Assembly (NCBI GenBank): GCA_963585895.1
Contig: OY757934.1
Coordinates: forward strand, 40,437,330 to 40,501,329
Origin: Sepioteuthis lessoniana
Taxonomy: Eukaryota > Mollusca > Cephalopoda > Myopsida > Loliginidae
Reading direction: 5' to 3'
DNA length: 64,000 nucleotides
The first letter of the stretch is position 1, and every line of letters begins with the position of its first letter. A program made the position numbers and the translations under genes. Under the pieces are notes generated by a model, which was given only the letters and a program-made list of their open reading frames with translations, was not told the origin of the DNA and searched no databases. This document shows positions 44,148 to 55,369 of the stretch, one piece after another.

Positions 44148-44150
44148 CTC
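43860..44150. repeat. Palindromic F element beside (AT)n(GT)n
   Basis: The arms centred near 43995 pair over about 85 bp each: TGAGTTAGTATAACGTTGAC with GTCTACGTCATACTAACTCA, and GGTAACTTCTAGTTTCTCG with CGAGAAACTGTTACC. Each strand carries a [C/T]TGATGA...GAAAC unit (plus strand: 44005-44011 and 44024-44028). (AT)n/(GT)n flanks it at 43828-43862 and 44076-44146. Confidence 0.8.
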
Positions 44151-44166
44151 CTATTTTATCTGTATA

Positions 44167-44430
44167 AGTAAAGTAAAGTTGGCGACCGTAGTCGAGGGCG
44201 ACCAGAAGGCTCCCTTTTCAATAGCTTCTACACCGAGGTGTAAGGGAGGGCGCCACTCCTTTCCCTGAATTGCTCCACTTTACCCTTGATACATACCTTA
44301 TATTGCTGAGTGTTAAGCAAGGAGGTATCAAGTACCATTTTTAAAGTCTTTGGTATGACGCGACCTGGGATTGAACCCAGGTCTCCCGGACCATTGGCGA
44401 ACACCCTACCCACTTGGCCAATGAGCTGGT
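44167..44430 (-). mobile_element. SINE R copy, minus, with target duplication
   Basis: The tail is at left (AAGTAAAGTAAAGTTGGCGA). The head at right in reverse complement has GCCAAGTGGGTAGGGTGTTC (A box) and ACCTGGGTTCAATCCCAGG (B box). Flanks TTTTATCTGTATA (44154-44166) and TTTTATCTATATA (44431-44443) are a 13-bp duplication with one mismatch. Confidence 0.85.
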
Positions 44431-44605
44431 TTTATCTATATACTATAGAAATAAACCAAACTGAATTCTCAAGTGATATTCGAACCTTACAGTCCAAGCG
44501 TGTTCTGTAACAAATTCACTTTATACCAACTGTTCAAATAAATCTCATCATTATGACTGTTAGCTTGTACTCAGGCAAGACTCCTCATCGTTTGTATTTT
44601 GTTTT

Positions 44606-44610
<5 letters not shown>

Positions 44611-44665
<55 letters not shown>
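44611..44665. repeat. (CT)n microsatellite
   Basis: A pure CT run of about 55 bp. Confidence 0.95.
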
Positions 44666-44669
<4 letters not shown>

Positions 44670-45245
44670 CTGCTAACCAAGAAGTACCGATGCTGATGAA
44701 CGTATTTATAGTGAATGTACCCTGCACCAATCTATCTCCACATTTGGAGAATCAGTATTAGGAAGAATTGTGTGCACAGTTAGAATGAAAACACTGAAAG
44801 ACAAAACTCTTCAGACCAGATTGAGATAAAACAGGCTGTATGACTGTACCAGAGCCCGAGCCCTCCCCAGGTGTGATACAGTTGCAGTGAATGGTTGTTC
44901 GTTTGCAAGAAACTCCCCTACCCCACCTTTGAGACGTGTTGTTTTTAGTTCTTCTAGGTGTTCATGCATCCACCTCACAATGGGGAGAAGTTTCCATTTG
45001 GTGTTGTCAATTTAGTTAACAACAGCTAAAACATGAAACAGATAGTACTGGGTTACATGATACCAGCAGCTGGCAATCCACTTACCAATCTCACTATAAA
45101 TGAACAATTCATTTAACAACTCTACAGATCGCCTAACTTTTAAGAATTATAAATACTTTTCAGAAGTTATTTTTCTTTTTCTTCTATGCATACTAAAAAT
45201 TATTGTTTTTGCTCTCTTTTCTAGTCTCAGCATTTCATTTGTTTA
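44670..45245. other. Unassigned stretch
   Basis: No recognised gene or repeat. Confidence 0.45.
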
Positions 45246-45249
45246 AGAC

Positions 45250-45545
45250 GGCACCCTGTGTCCGCACGGAGTTGATGAATGTAAGTTTTAGCCGGTCAGC
45301 CCACACTGCTGAGTCCATGTATAGGATTCTATAGGAGAATGTCGCTTATGAGTTCGTCCTTACTAATCCAAAAGTACTCGGTATGTTTTGTATGTCTTAA
45401 TTGGATAGTTTATGAGATGAGAGGTAAGTGGCCGTACAGTTGCTGTTTTGTAGGGTGCTGCTTTTAGGATTTGCTCAAAACAGCATGCAATATCCTAGAA
45501 TAGCTCTCCTTTAGCTTTTTTCTCCAGAACTTTTGTTAAAGTCCG
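45250..45545 (-). pseudogene. Diverged LINE A fragment, minus
   Basis: The reverse complement carries LINE A landmarks: AACAGCAACTGTACGGCCAC, ACTTACCTCTCATCTCAT and AAAGCTAAAGGAGAGCTATT-like sequence. The C-terminal part is cut. A SINE R lies immediately to its right. Confidence 0.65.
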
Positions 45546-45547
45546 AA

Positions 45548-45812
45548 ACCGGCTGATTGACCAAGTGGGTAGAGTGTTCGCCAATGGTTCGAGAGACCCG
45601 GGTTCAGTCCCAGGTCGCGTCATACCAAAGACTTAAAAAATGATACTTGATACCTCCTTGATTAACACTCAGCATTATAAGGTACATATCAAGGGTAAAG
45701 TGAAGTAATCCGGGGGAAGGAGTAGCGCCCTCCCCTACACCTCGGTGTAGTAGCTATTGAAAAGTGAGCCTTCGGGTCGCCCTCGACTACGGTCGCCAAC
45801 TTTACTTATTTG
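45548..45812 (+). mobile_element. SINE R copy, plus
   Basis: Head: GACCAAGTGGGTAGAGTGTT (A box) and GACCCGGGTTCAGTCCCAGG (B box). The body has CCCTCCCCTACACCTCGGTG. The tail is GCCCTCGACTACGGTCGCC then AACTTTACTT. It is the same family as the copy at 44167. Confidence 0.8.
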
Positions 45813-46490
45813 TAATAAATCTTGGAATTCTTCAAATATTTTGACAACATTCGATTACGAACAAAGCCAAGAAGATTTTGCAATAAAATTTTGAAAGGTG
45901 TAACTACTCATACAAAAATTAAATTTCTAAACGTGAAAAAAACAAATTTTAAAAATAATGTCTTACTAAATTAACTATTAATATTCAATTAAACATTACT
46001 TATTTGGTTTCTTGATAGTTTTTCAAGCTGTAAATGCTATAGAATTAAGAGCATCTTAATTTATTTAAGACTAAGAAACCAAACAAAAAATAAAAATTTT
46101 AAAATTGATAAATCTCTTAAGTATCGCTCACTTAATTTCAAAAATGTTTCTTTCTATAACTTTGTGACTTTATCACAGAAATACACAAATTTACTTAGAT
46201 AAAGTTATAATAGACAAATGTTTTTAAAATGGTTCATGTGGAAAGATCTTTTATAGTACTATCTTGTCAATGGGGTCTAAAATACACCAACTTCATCCAC
46301 CGGCAGGTGGGTAAGACTCCCCGCAAAAGTATGTCCTTGGTATAACACTAAACTGCGTCCAGCGGTGAGACACCATTTTTGAAGGTCTTGGAATTGTGGA
46401 GTCACCATTACTTTCAGATCCACTCTGTCCAGGAGTGGAAATAACTTTTATAGTCTTATCTATGGGTTAAATAGATCTATTTGAAATAAT

Positions 46491-47022
46491 TACCGTATTT
46501 GACGAAATATAAGACGCACCCAAATTTCAACAGGGCAAATAAAAAAAAACTAAAGTACTAATATTAAACGTGATGAAATTAGTATGATGAGTATAATCAA
46601 TGATAACAATTCTAATCTGCTTAAGAGCCTTTTAAATAATGACAATTGGTATATGAAAGTTACTCTAAAGTCTAAGCGAATAAGAGCCGTCAGGTTGTTA
46701 ATTTCGGCCGACTATCGCAAATTTTACACCAACATATGGCATATAAGACGCACGGGAATTTTAAAAGATATTTTCAGTAAAAAAAAAAAAAAGTGCGCCT
46801 TATATGCCGTCAAATGCATAAAGGTATGAATCCAATTATTTTCCCTCTAGCTATGGGTAAATAGTAGGACAGACTAGGTTCTTCAGCCTTGGTGAGGCAA
46901 CTAGTCTAGGAGAAGGAAAACTCTGAATTCAAACCTGTTAAACTCCGCTTAAAATTGACCTTGTGTCATATCCTGCCCGAGCGGAGGGGTTGGTAAATAT
47001 GTATATGCCGTCAAATGCCGTA
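46491..47022. mobile_element. MITE with terminal inverted repeats
   Basis: The left end TACCGTATTTGACGAAATAT then AAGACGCAC pairs with the right end read inward (TACGGCATTTGACGGCATAT then AAGGCGCAC), once the SINE and its duplication are removed. An internal copy of ATATAAGACGCACGGG lies at about 46742. It has no transposase. The superfamily is uncertain. Confidence 0.7.
46818..47001 (+). mobile_element. 5'-truncated SINE P with 17-bp target duplication
   Basis: It starts in the body (AAAGGTATGAATCCAATTAT) and ends GGGGTTGGTAAATATG. TATATGCCGTCAAATGC at 46801-46817 is repeated perfectly at 47002-47018. It lies inside the right terminal repeat of the MITE. Confidence 0.9.
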
Positions 47023-47526
47023 AATGTTTACCAGTTTAAAATGATTATGAGGATATATTTTTGTACTATATATAACTGGAAATCATTATTGTTAAACTGA
47101 CTTTAGCAAAGAATAACCCAGCAAGGGTTGATATACCAGAAAACTAACCAACCAACCAACATTTATAGTAACAATGTAACGTTTGTCTTATATAAATTTC
47201 GCAAACCAAAGAAACCTGCTGCCGGTTGTTCTGTGAGTGGGTATTTGGCAGAATCAGATCTTGCCTAATTTCCAGAAAAGACATCAGTCTGTCTTTGGTA
47301 AATGTCCTTCCTTTTTGAAAGCCCCTTTTACACTTCACTGTATTCTAAGCATTTCGTAATATGAGCAGAAAGAAAAGAAAATTCTACTTTCACTTGAAAT
47401 GTTCACTTCCTGTCTCTTCCCTTGAAAGCATAGCATAGACTTATATTCTTATTACTCCCATTATGCAACATTGTTTGAGCCTAGAAAAAGATTGATTACA
47501 GGTACATAGTCAAGTAATGAACGGCT

Positions 47527-47665
47527 TTGTGTCATGAACGACCCCTAATTCAGTACCACAAAAATGTGTTTTTATATATTACATGTAATGAACGACCCCA
47601 AATTTTGTACCAGAAAAAGGTGTTTTTATATATTACGTGTAATGAACGACCCCTAATTTTTTTGG
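47527..47665 (+). repeat. Short minisatellite, about 59-bp unit
   Basis: About 2.3 copies of a unit beginning AATGAACGACCCC and containing GTGTTTTTATATATTAC. Confidence 0.75.
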
Positions 47666-47929
47666 CTATGCTAGCCAACAAAAATATTTCTTCAGCATTC
47701 AATGACATAAAGAGAAAATATTCAAACACTAATCAATATTTTCAAAACTAGTTATGCAATCCAAATCCATGCAACTAGCTACCGTTAATAAGCAAGGTAG
47801 TCTAGACTTTGGTGTAGCCTATCATACCTAAACAAAGGATCTCTGTTAAGATAATTAAGTTTTTACATAACTTGGTTTACTACTTATAATATTTGAACGT
47901 ATTTATGCACATGTGTTATAAATAGTAAA

Positions 47930-48500
47930 TAGCTGGGGCTGCAGAATACACTGACTAATTCTCTGCATGGGGTTAGACCTGCACCCAATAGGTGATCCAC
48001 TAAACAATTTGATGGTGAGGTTCCAGTAATACTGGAGCTTTGGGTAATAAGGAGTACCCCTTCATTGGTAGGGTCCACTCTGGCCCGGATTGGTAGTAGC
48101 TGATAGGGTCCAATGTATGGGTCAAATTGAACTAAATTGTGCACTTATGCTGAACTGAATTGCTTGAAATAGGACTGTTTTGACATTTAAACTACATGCT
48201 TATGCTAAACTGAATTGTTTGAAATGGAACTGTTTTTGTATGCTAAAGTGAATTGTTTGAATTATAACTGTTTTGTCATTTAACTGTGTGTAAACAAAAA
48301 CTATAATTATACTAAACTGAATTGTTTGAAATAGAATTGTTTGACTAAACTGAATAGCTTGAAACAGAAATGTTTTTGACAATTAAACTGTACTTATGTT
48401 AAACTGAATTGTTTGAAATAGAACTGTTGATTTGTATAAAAATGGATTTGGCATTTAATAATCTACAAAGGTTGATATGCCATAAAACCCAAGCTAACCA
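47930..48500 (+). mobile_element. Q element, full length, tandem-body type
   Basis: Head AGCTGGGGCTGCAGAATACA, then GGTTCCAGTAATACTGGAGC. The body has at least five units around CTTATGCTAAACTGAATTG and GTTTGAAATAG. The tail GGCATTTAATAATCTACAAA then GGTTGATATGCCATAAAACC closes it. About 570 bp, no ORF. Confidence 0.75.
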
Positions 48501-48569
48501 ACAAAGAAATATACACCATGAATAAGTATCCAAAGATATTCAAAACTTAAAACCAACCTTTTATCAAAA

Positions 48570-48645
48570 TGACTTGATTTGGCATTAAATGATCCTAAAA
48601 GGGTTGGTATGCCATAAAACAAAACAACCAGCCAACCAACGAACC
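48570..48645 (+). mobile_element. Q/S-type tail, isolated
   Basis: GATTTGGCATTAAATGATCC, then AAAAGGGTTGGTATGCCATA and AACC repeats. Only the hairpin tail is present. Confidence 0.65.
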
Positions 48646-48654
48646 AATCTAATA

Positions 48655-48965
48655 CAAAAAACTTACACACAGTTGTATAGTTTCAAGTATTCTTATTCAA
48701 TACTAATCATTTAATCACAATTAAATCATTTAAAATAACTATTTCTATTAAATGATATTATTATAACTGTTTCTATTAAATGATAGTCCTTTGTTTTGCA
48801 TACAGTTGAATGGTTTCAAGTAACTAATAATAATGATAATAACAATCTTTAGTAAAATGATAGCTTCAAGTATTTATTTCTAATACAAATAATTTGCATA
48901 GTTATATAGTATCAAGTATTCCTATCTAATATGAATAATTTTCAAACTGATAATTTTCAAACTCC
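48655..48965 (-). repeat. Degraded Q tandem body, minus
   Basis: Units resembling CACACAGTTGTATAGTTTCA and CATACAGTTGAATGGTTTC repeat at about 60-70 bp, as in Q bodies. No head was found. Confidence 0.5.
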
Positions 48966-49147
48966 TAACACATTATGTGCTAGAGCATTATTATACTGGA
49001 TATCAACTTGTTAGGCCAATGTTCAGGTCTTTTGCCAAGAACAGATTCTTGTGACTCTTTAAGTCCTTTCAAATAAACAGTTTGCACCTCTGCTAAGAAT
49101 TTGTAGTAAACTTTCAAAGAAACATACAAGCAAGGTCTAGAAATGTA

Positions 49148-49274
49148 GTAATTTACGAAGGTCTTTACTTCGATTTAACACAAGGCCAAATGAATGGGGC
49201 ACCCAATGAGACTCGAACTCACTCGTGTAGGTTTGCTAGTCTAACTTGCTAACCATTACACCACCAGAGGTGCC
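49148..49274 (-). mobile_element. SINE V: short tRNA-derived SINE with 17-bp target duplication
   Basis: CAAGGTCTAGAAATGTA at 49131-49147 is repeated perfectly at 49275-49291. On the minus strand, GGCACCTCTGGTGGTGTAAT, TGGTTAGC and GTGAGTTCGAGTCTCA give A and B boxes. The ends (GGGCACC with GGTGCCC) can close an acceptor-like stem. A short tail with CGAAGTAAAGACCTTCG hairpin follows. At about 127 bp it is little more than a tRNA plus a 3' hairpin. Confidence 0.85.
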
Positions 49275-49493
49275 CAAGGTCTAGAAATGTAAACAAGATC
49301 CCGGATGCTTTGTTTTCCATAGAATGTTCTTATATTTTGTTTCCAAATCATTTTGAAAACCTCATGTTTTATCAGCATTAATGCTCCTGTCAAACATCTA
49401 ATAAACCATGTTTTTGACAGCCCTCTTCTTGCCTCACCATGCAGATCTTCTCTGAACCACGAATGCTCTCAAAAACTTAATTTCTTCATAGTA

Positions 49494-50412
49494 CGTGGTG
49501 CCTTCAATAAGTTTCCAGACTTTTTTGGACAAGCATTTAAAATTGTCATAGACTCTTGAAAAGTCAGTATGTTATTGCTATACATCTTATGAGATGACTG
49601 ACCAATTTTTATGATTTCAAGTTCAAATTAACAGCTACAGCAGCAATTGGAATACACCCTACTAAAGCCTGATTGTCACAGCTGGTGAATTTCAAAAATG
49701 CAATCTGGACGTGAGGAAGAACAATATGCAATAAAATTGTGTTTTAAACATGGAAAAAATGCAACAGAAACGTATGGAATGCTTCAGACTGCTTTTTGAC
49801 CATCTTGCATGAATGAAGCATCAGTTTTTGAGTGGCATAAGAGATTCAAGGAAGGCAGGAAGTCTGTGAGGGATGATGAGAGCTGTGGGAGGAGTAAGGA
49901 AGTCAATACACCAGAGTTGATTGGCCTAAGGGTTAGGCTTAGGGTTAGGGTTACTATGTTGAGGTTTTAAGGGGGTTCAGAAAGAGATTCTGTCGGAAGA
50001 GGCCAGCACTCTTGAAATCGGCTCAGTGGCATTTCCAACAGGACAATGCACCAGTCTACGAATCCATCCTTGTCGCAGACTATTTGACCAAGATGGGCAT
50101 CAAGACAGTTCCTCACCGTCCCTATAGTCCAGACCTTGCTCCCTGTGACTTTTGCTTATTCCCTAAGATCAAGGAAAATCTTAGAGGCTGTCGTTATGAG
50201 ACAATTGAGGAGATGGAAGAGGCTGTAACGAAGGTCATTGACACGCTCACACAAAAGGACTTCCATGGGGCCTTCCAGAAGTTGTTGGAACGGTACAACA
50301 AGTGCATTGCAGCCGGAGGAGATTACTTCGAAGGGGACTAGAGTTTCATGTGTATACTATCAATAAAAGTGCCCATACAAAAAAAGTCTGGAAACTTATT
50401 TAATGATCCTCG
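49494..50412 (+). mobile_element. mariner, internally deleted, flanked by TA
   Basis: 919 bp between TA dinucleotides (49492-49493 and 50413-50414). The inverted ends share AATAAGTTTCCAGACTTTTT. The transposase N-terminus (MQSGREEQYAIKLCFKHGKN) runs with a stop to LIGL. About a third of the usual gene is then missing and replaced by GGGTTAGGCTTAGGGTTAGG. The C-terminus is intact. Confidence 0.9.
50012..50341 (+). pseudogene. mariner transposase C-terminal half
   Basis: The 109-residue frame has HFQQDNAP, supplying the second catalytic Asp, and SPDLAPCDF, supplying the third. Exactly 34 residues separate them, the D,D34D signature of mariners. The conserved end YNKCIAAGGDYFEGD is present. The first catalytic Asp and the central part are lost in the internal deletion, so no transposition activity is expected. 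The ATG at 50012 is internal (usual start at about 49698). Confidence 0.9.
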
Positions 50413-50944
50413 TATGTTTGGATAGATCCAATTTTTATAAGATGTTTCTCTTGCCCTTTTACCAATCCTCAGGCAAAACATGATATTGATTCATTGCTCC
50501 TAATGTCTTTCACTCATTTATAACATGAACACATACAACTGCTTCGGCTGCTCAACAACAAATGATTCACTTGGTCTTCTTCTCAAGAAACTGGAATTTT
50601 GAACACGTCCAGACATGTTTACGTACAAATGTTTGCCTGATTCATCACCCGGTCATTCTGGAAATTAAATTGCTACACCTCGTATGAAATTTTTATTGGT
50701 CAAATGAAAGAAAAAAGTAAATACTTTCAAAAAATTAATAGGCAGTCTAATTTTATAGCATATCAACTATCATGGATTATTTGGCGGGAAAGGAGTAATA
50801 AAGGAGAAAAACAAAACAAAAAAAACCCTGAAAATATACAAACCATTTACTTCCTGAAAATGATGCAAAATATCAGAAACACATGTAGAAGAAAATAATA
50901 ATTAAAAACAAATCCCTTCATGGATCTTTTTATTGTACAGTATA

Positions 50945-50965
50945 TATATATATATATATATATAC
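50945..50965. repeat. (AT)n microsatellite
   Basis: A short AT run abutting the fold-back element. Confidence 0.9.
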
Positions 50966-51215
50966 CTTTAAGAAAAACAAAAACCGGTCACATTAGGATT
51001 ATAAATGTATTTCCATCCTGTTATGGGTATTGATATGAATCAATAACACTAAAATTAACAGGACTTCTTCAGATCCAATGGATATAATTAATATTAATTT
51101 TTTCTTAAAGGAATTATTGCTCTGTGATGTCAGTTACATTGAACTCTTTACCAGGAAAATTTAAATGTTCATTGTTGAATGATTTTATTGTCCTGACAGA
51201 ATTATATATATATAT
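50965..51215. repeat. Fold-back/MITE, internally deleted copy
   Basis: It carries the left arm of the element at 10800 (AACAAAAACCGGTCACATTA, CCATCCTGTTATGGGTATTG) and the right flanking block (ATGTCAGTTACATTGAACTC, TGTCCTGACAGAATTA). The second arm is missing. It sits between two AT runs. Confidence 0.7.
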
Positions 51216-51221
51216 ATATAT

Positions 51222-52305
51222 ACATTAGTCGACTTTACCAAGGCCTTAGATTCCATCCACAGAGGGAAAATGGAACTAATCCTACTAGCATACGGCCTAC
51301 CTAAAGAAACCGTAGCAGCAATAATGATCCTCTACAAAAACACAAAAGTGAAAGTACTTTCACCAGATGGAGACACGGAATACTTCGACATTGTTGCAGG
51401 AGTACTACAAGGAGACAAGCTAGCCCCATACCTCTTTATCATCTGTCTAGACTACGTGCTTAGAGCTTCGATCGACAAAATCAGAGAAAATGGCTTCGAG
51501 CTGACTAAGAAAAGAAGCAAAAGGTACAAAAACAATCACAGACGCCGACTACGCTGATGACTTAGCGTTACTGGCGAATACGCCTAATCAAGCAGAGACA
51601 CTACTGCATAGTTTGGAACGAGCTGCAGCAGGCATTGGCCTCCATGTCAATGCGCACAAAACTGAATATATGTGTTACAACCAAACGGGCAACATTACCA
51701 CTCTAGACGGAGCCTCTCTGAGGCTAGTGGACAAAATCACCTACCTAGGAAGTAGCGTCTCATCAACAGAAAACGACATCGACACACGGCTGACGAAAGC
51801 ATGGACGGCTATAGATAGGCTCTCAATAATATGGAAATCAGACCTGACAGATGAAATGAAGCGCAGTTTCTTCCAGGCAGCGGTTGTATCGATACTGCTA
51901 TATGGATGCACTACATGGACGCTAACCAAACGGCTGGAGAAGAAACTTGACGGCAACTACACAAGAATGTTGAGAGCAATATTGAACAAGTCCTGACGAC
52001 AACACCCCACGAGACACCAAATGTACGGCCACCTGCCTCCCATCACGAAAACTATACAGATCAGACGAGCCAGACACGCCGGACACTGCTGGAGAAGCAA
52101 AGACGAGCTCGTAAGTGACGTACAACTATGGACCCCCACATATGGCCGTGCAAAAGCAGGACGACCAGCCCGAACTTACATACAGCAGCTATGTGAGGAC
52201 TCAGGATGTAACCCAGAAGACCTGCCGGAGGCGATGAACGATAGGGAAAAGTGGCGAGAGATGGTCAAGGATATCCGTGCTGGCGGCACATGATGATGAT
52301 GATAT
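51222..52305 (+). pseudogene. LINE A: RT domain to 3' end
   Basis: Reverse-transcriptase relic of the RTE-like LINE. VDFTKALDSI (RT motif A region) is near 51229 and GVLQGDKLAPYLFIICLD (motif B) at about 51394. A one-base frameshift near 51510 follows, then the catalytic YADD (Tyr-Ala-Asp-Asp codons at 51550-51561). Next come LHVNAHKTEYM, YLGSSVSSTENDID, MKRSFFQAAVVSILLYGCTT, a stop after RAILNKS, and the C-terminus to (TGA)n. Only the frameshift and about one stop break it. The 5' end is truncated inside an (AT)n run. Confidence 0.9.
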
Positions 52306-52320
52306 ATATATATATATATA

Positions 52321-52575
52321 TGTTGGCATATTTCATTAAACGTAACACACAAGGAATTGTTGTTGGGTTTTTTATTGGCTTTTTCATGTTGGCAAGTGAA
52401 ATGTCACAACTATGGATGAAAGGAGTCTAAAAATACTCCAAAATCTCTGATGTCATTTTAGATAATTTCTAAACTCACTTTATCCACAATTGCAGAATCT
52501 CTCATGCCAACATGAAAATGGCGATAAAAAAACTCAACAACAAATCTGCAGCCTTAAATAAAATATACCAATAAG
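52321..52575. repeat. Palindromic element beside (AT)n
   Basis: TTGGGTTTTTTATTGGCTTT...TTTCATGTTGGCA at left pairs with TGCCAACATGAAAATGGCG...TAAAAAAACTCAACAACA at right. The outer parts (TTGGCATATTTCATT / AAATAAAATATACCAA) pair too. (AT)n lies immediately to the left. Confidence 0.7.
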
Positions 52576-52664
52576 AAAATCTGTTGCCTAAATACACACA
52601 CACACACACACACGCGCACACGCACACACACATACACTATTTATATATGATAAATGTAAGTTGT

Positions 52665-52805
52665 TTAATATTCAATGACAGGGACACTTATCAGCAACCA
52701 TTGGTTTCATGCGTAAACCTCAGACAAAAAAAGCTTTTTCTGGATGACGATTGCCATGTACGGATGGCATGAAACCAGTGGTTGCAGATAAGCATCTATA
52801 TCAAA
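52665..52805. repeat. Palindromic element
   Basis: CTTATCAGCAACCATTGGTT...TCATGC at left pairs with GCATGAAACCAGTGGTTGCA...GATAAG at right around a short unpaired centre. (CA)n lies 30-70 bp to its left. Confidence 0.7.
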
Positions 52806-52941
52806 GTTATATAAAAACTAATATATGTTTATTTATTATCATACAGTAGCTCCATCACAAATATTGAGCATTCTCCAATTTATACCACATTTGGTCAACA
52901 ACTAACCCACCAACTGAGATAGTGACCACCGTAAACTTTTG

Positions 52942-52944
<3 letters not shown>

Positions 52945-52976
<32 letters not shown>

Positions 52977-52990
52977 TGTGTGTGTATGTG
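52945..52990. repeat. (AT)n with GT run
   Basis: AT run followed by GTGTGTGTATGTGTG, into which the next mariner is inserted. Confidence 0.9.
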
Positions 52991-53889
<899 letters not shown>

Positions 53890-53897
<8 letters not shown>

Positions 53898-54120
53898 TGG
53901 TGTAACAGTTATCATCTGACTTGACAAACTAAATTCAGATACAGGACAAGGCTTTTTGGACTTCATTTTGCTCTAATGCCCTTGTGAAAGGTATGAATCC
54001 ATTTCCCCACAGCTCCACAGCTATAAGCAAAATAGTATGGGTTCTCTAGCCTTAATGGAGCAACCAGCCTTGGGGAAGGTAAAACTGAATTCAAAACTTC
54101 AGGAGTCTTGTTCAGATGAA
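53890..54120 (+). mobile_element. SINE P, diverged copy
   Basis: GCACATGGTGTAACAGTTAT (A-box-like), AATTCAGATACAGGACAAGG (decayed B box), and then AAAGGTATGAATCCATTTCC and GGAGCAACCAGCCTTGGGGA match P. The 3' third is lost. Confidence 0.6.
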
Positions 54121-54294
54121 TCTGTGGCACATTAGAGTACTGTTTTTCTATTATCAGCTTATCAAAATGTGTAACTGGTTCTATAGAAAACTTCACCAAT
54201 GTAAACAAATCACCTATATAGGTAGTCCAATAGTTCAAATCTTTAATTGAATTGTTAGTCACTGATGTGTCAAAATTTATGGGAGAGTCCATTA

Positions 54295-54330
<36 letters not shown>

Positions 54331-54789
54331 TATATGAAGGGAAGCTGAAAAGTTCTCATCCTTACCAAAGATCAAAAATCTTGGCACAGCATTTCTCAAG
54401 TTTCTTTAGTCCTTTTATCCATGGATTTCTTTCAGCATACTCATGAGAAAAAGACGACAGTTTGAAAAATCAAATTGATGTATACACAAGCGTTGCCAAA
54501 TCATGAGGTTATGATCATGCAAAGAGAGATGCGTATCTCCAAGTTGGGAAAACATGGCCCTGGAGGTGACCATGTCCTCTGTATGAGTACAGATGTAACT
54601 ACAGGACATATCAGGTTAAATTGGCCGTGCATTTACCATGACTGGTTTATTTGACAACACTTGTGTGCAATGTGGTTCAGTGGCTGTGAGGTAGAGTTTC
54701 AGCTCTGCATTAATGTCTTTTGCTTGTAGATAGGGTGTTCAGAATAAATTCATTAAACAAATTGAATTATTGTGATACAAGTGTACCCA

Positions 54790-55045
54790 CTATAATTGTC
54801 TACAATTGATATCATCATTTTCATGGTCTATAACTTTTTCTGCTCCCTAGCAAGATCCAAGTATTTGTTTATCTTTTTGCTTTCTTTTATTTTTATTCTG
54901 TGGTTCACTGGAACAACAAAATCCACCAGATAGAAAGTTCTTTCCTTCTTGCTAATTAATACTAAGTCTCGTCTTCTAACGATGATCTGTTTGTATCTCA
55001 AAGTCCCAGGAGTTTTCGTGTTTTGGGGCTGGCAGCACAATAATA
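54790..55045 (-). pseudogene. LINE B endonuclease fragment, minus
   Basis: A 70-residue frame reads VRRRDLVLISKKERTFYLVD then FVVPVNHRIKIKESKKINKY and LDLAREQKKL. This is the restriction-like endonuclease core of LINE B, but the PD is changed to RD, so the catalytic motif is lost. The 3' part beyond WNMKV is missing. Confidence 0.75.
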
Positions 55046-55369
55046 TTCTTGTTTACATTTTTAATACAGTAGAATTAAATATATGTAGAATTTGGCAATA
55101 AGTAATACCAAATAATATCCATTTTGATTGTATATTATTCCACAAGTAGTAACAAAACCCAGGTATCTTTGCTTTAGAAGAAAATTAATTTTCATTTAAA
55201 AATATTGTTAAGGGTTTATTTATCTATTGTGATACTCTTTATAAAGATACAAATTATATTTGTTACCATTAGTTTTAATTGATGAAAAGAGATTTTCATC
55301 TTCTGCAAAGGCCAGAGGTCATCTGAAAAACTTAAACCAAATGTCATTTACCAAAAATTGCTGGAAAAA

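Larger units (their letters stand above)
46262..47160 (+). mobile_element. Q element carrying a nested MITE and SINE
   Basis: The Q head (GGGTAAGACTCCCCGCAAAA, CTATGGGTTAAATAGATC) is at left. The Q tail (AATAACCCAGCAAGGGTTGA then (AACC)n) is at right, ending at about 47160. It is split by a MITE at 46491-47022, which itself holds a SINE P at 46818-47001. The relative order of the three insertions is therefore fixed. Confidence 0.75.

Noticed and set aside
47527-48965. Repeats that might suggest a CRISPR array
   Set aside because: The units are contiguous, degenerate minisatellites or Q bodies without unique spacers, and the DNA is eukaryotic.
49190-49275. Possible functional tRNA gene on the minus strand
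   Set aside because: The cloverleaf-like ends are good, but the unit is bounded by a 17-bp target duplication and has a SINE tail. The anticodon arm does not pair convincingly.
49925-49955. TTAGGG-like run as a chromosome end or interstitial telomere
   Set aside because: Only about four imperfect units, located inside a mariner and duplicated with it. I treat it as filler at a deletion junction.
54330-54620. Possible mariner end (GAAGGGAAGCTGAAAAGTTC)
   Set aside because: Only one end-like sequence is visible. No inverted partner or transposase frame was found.
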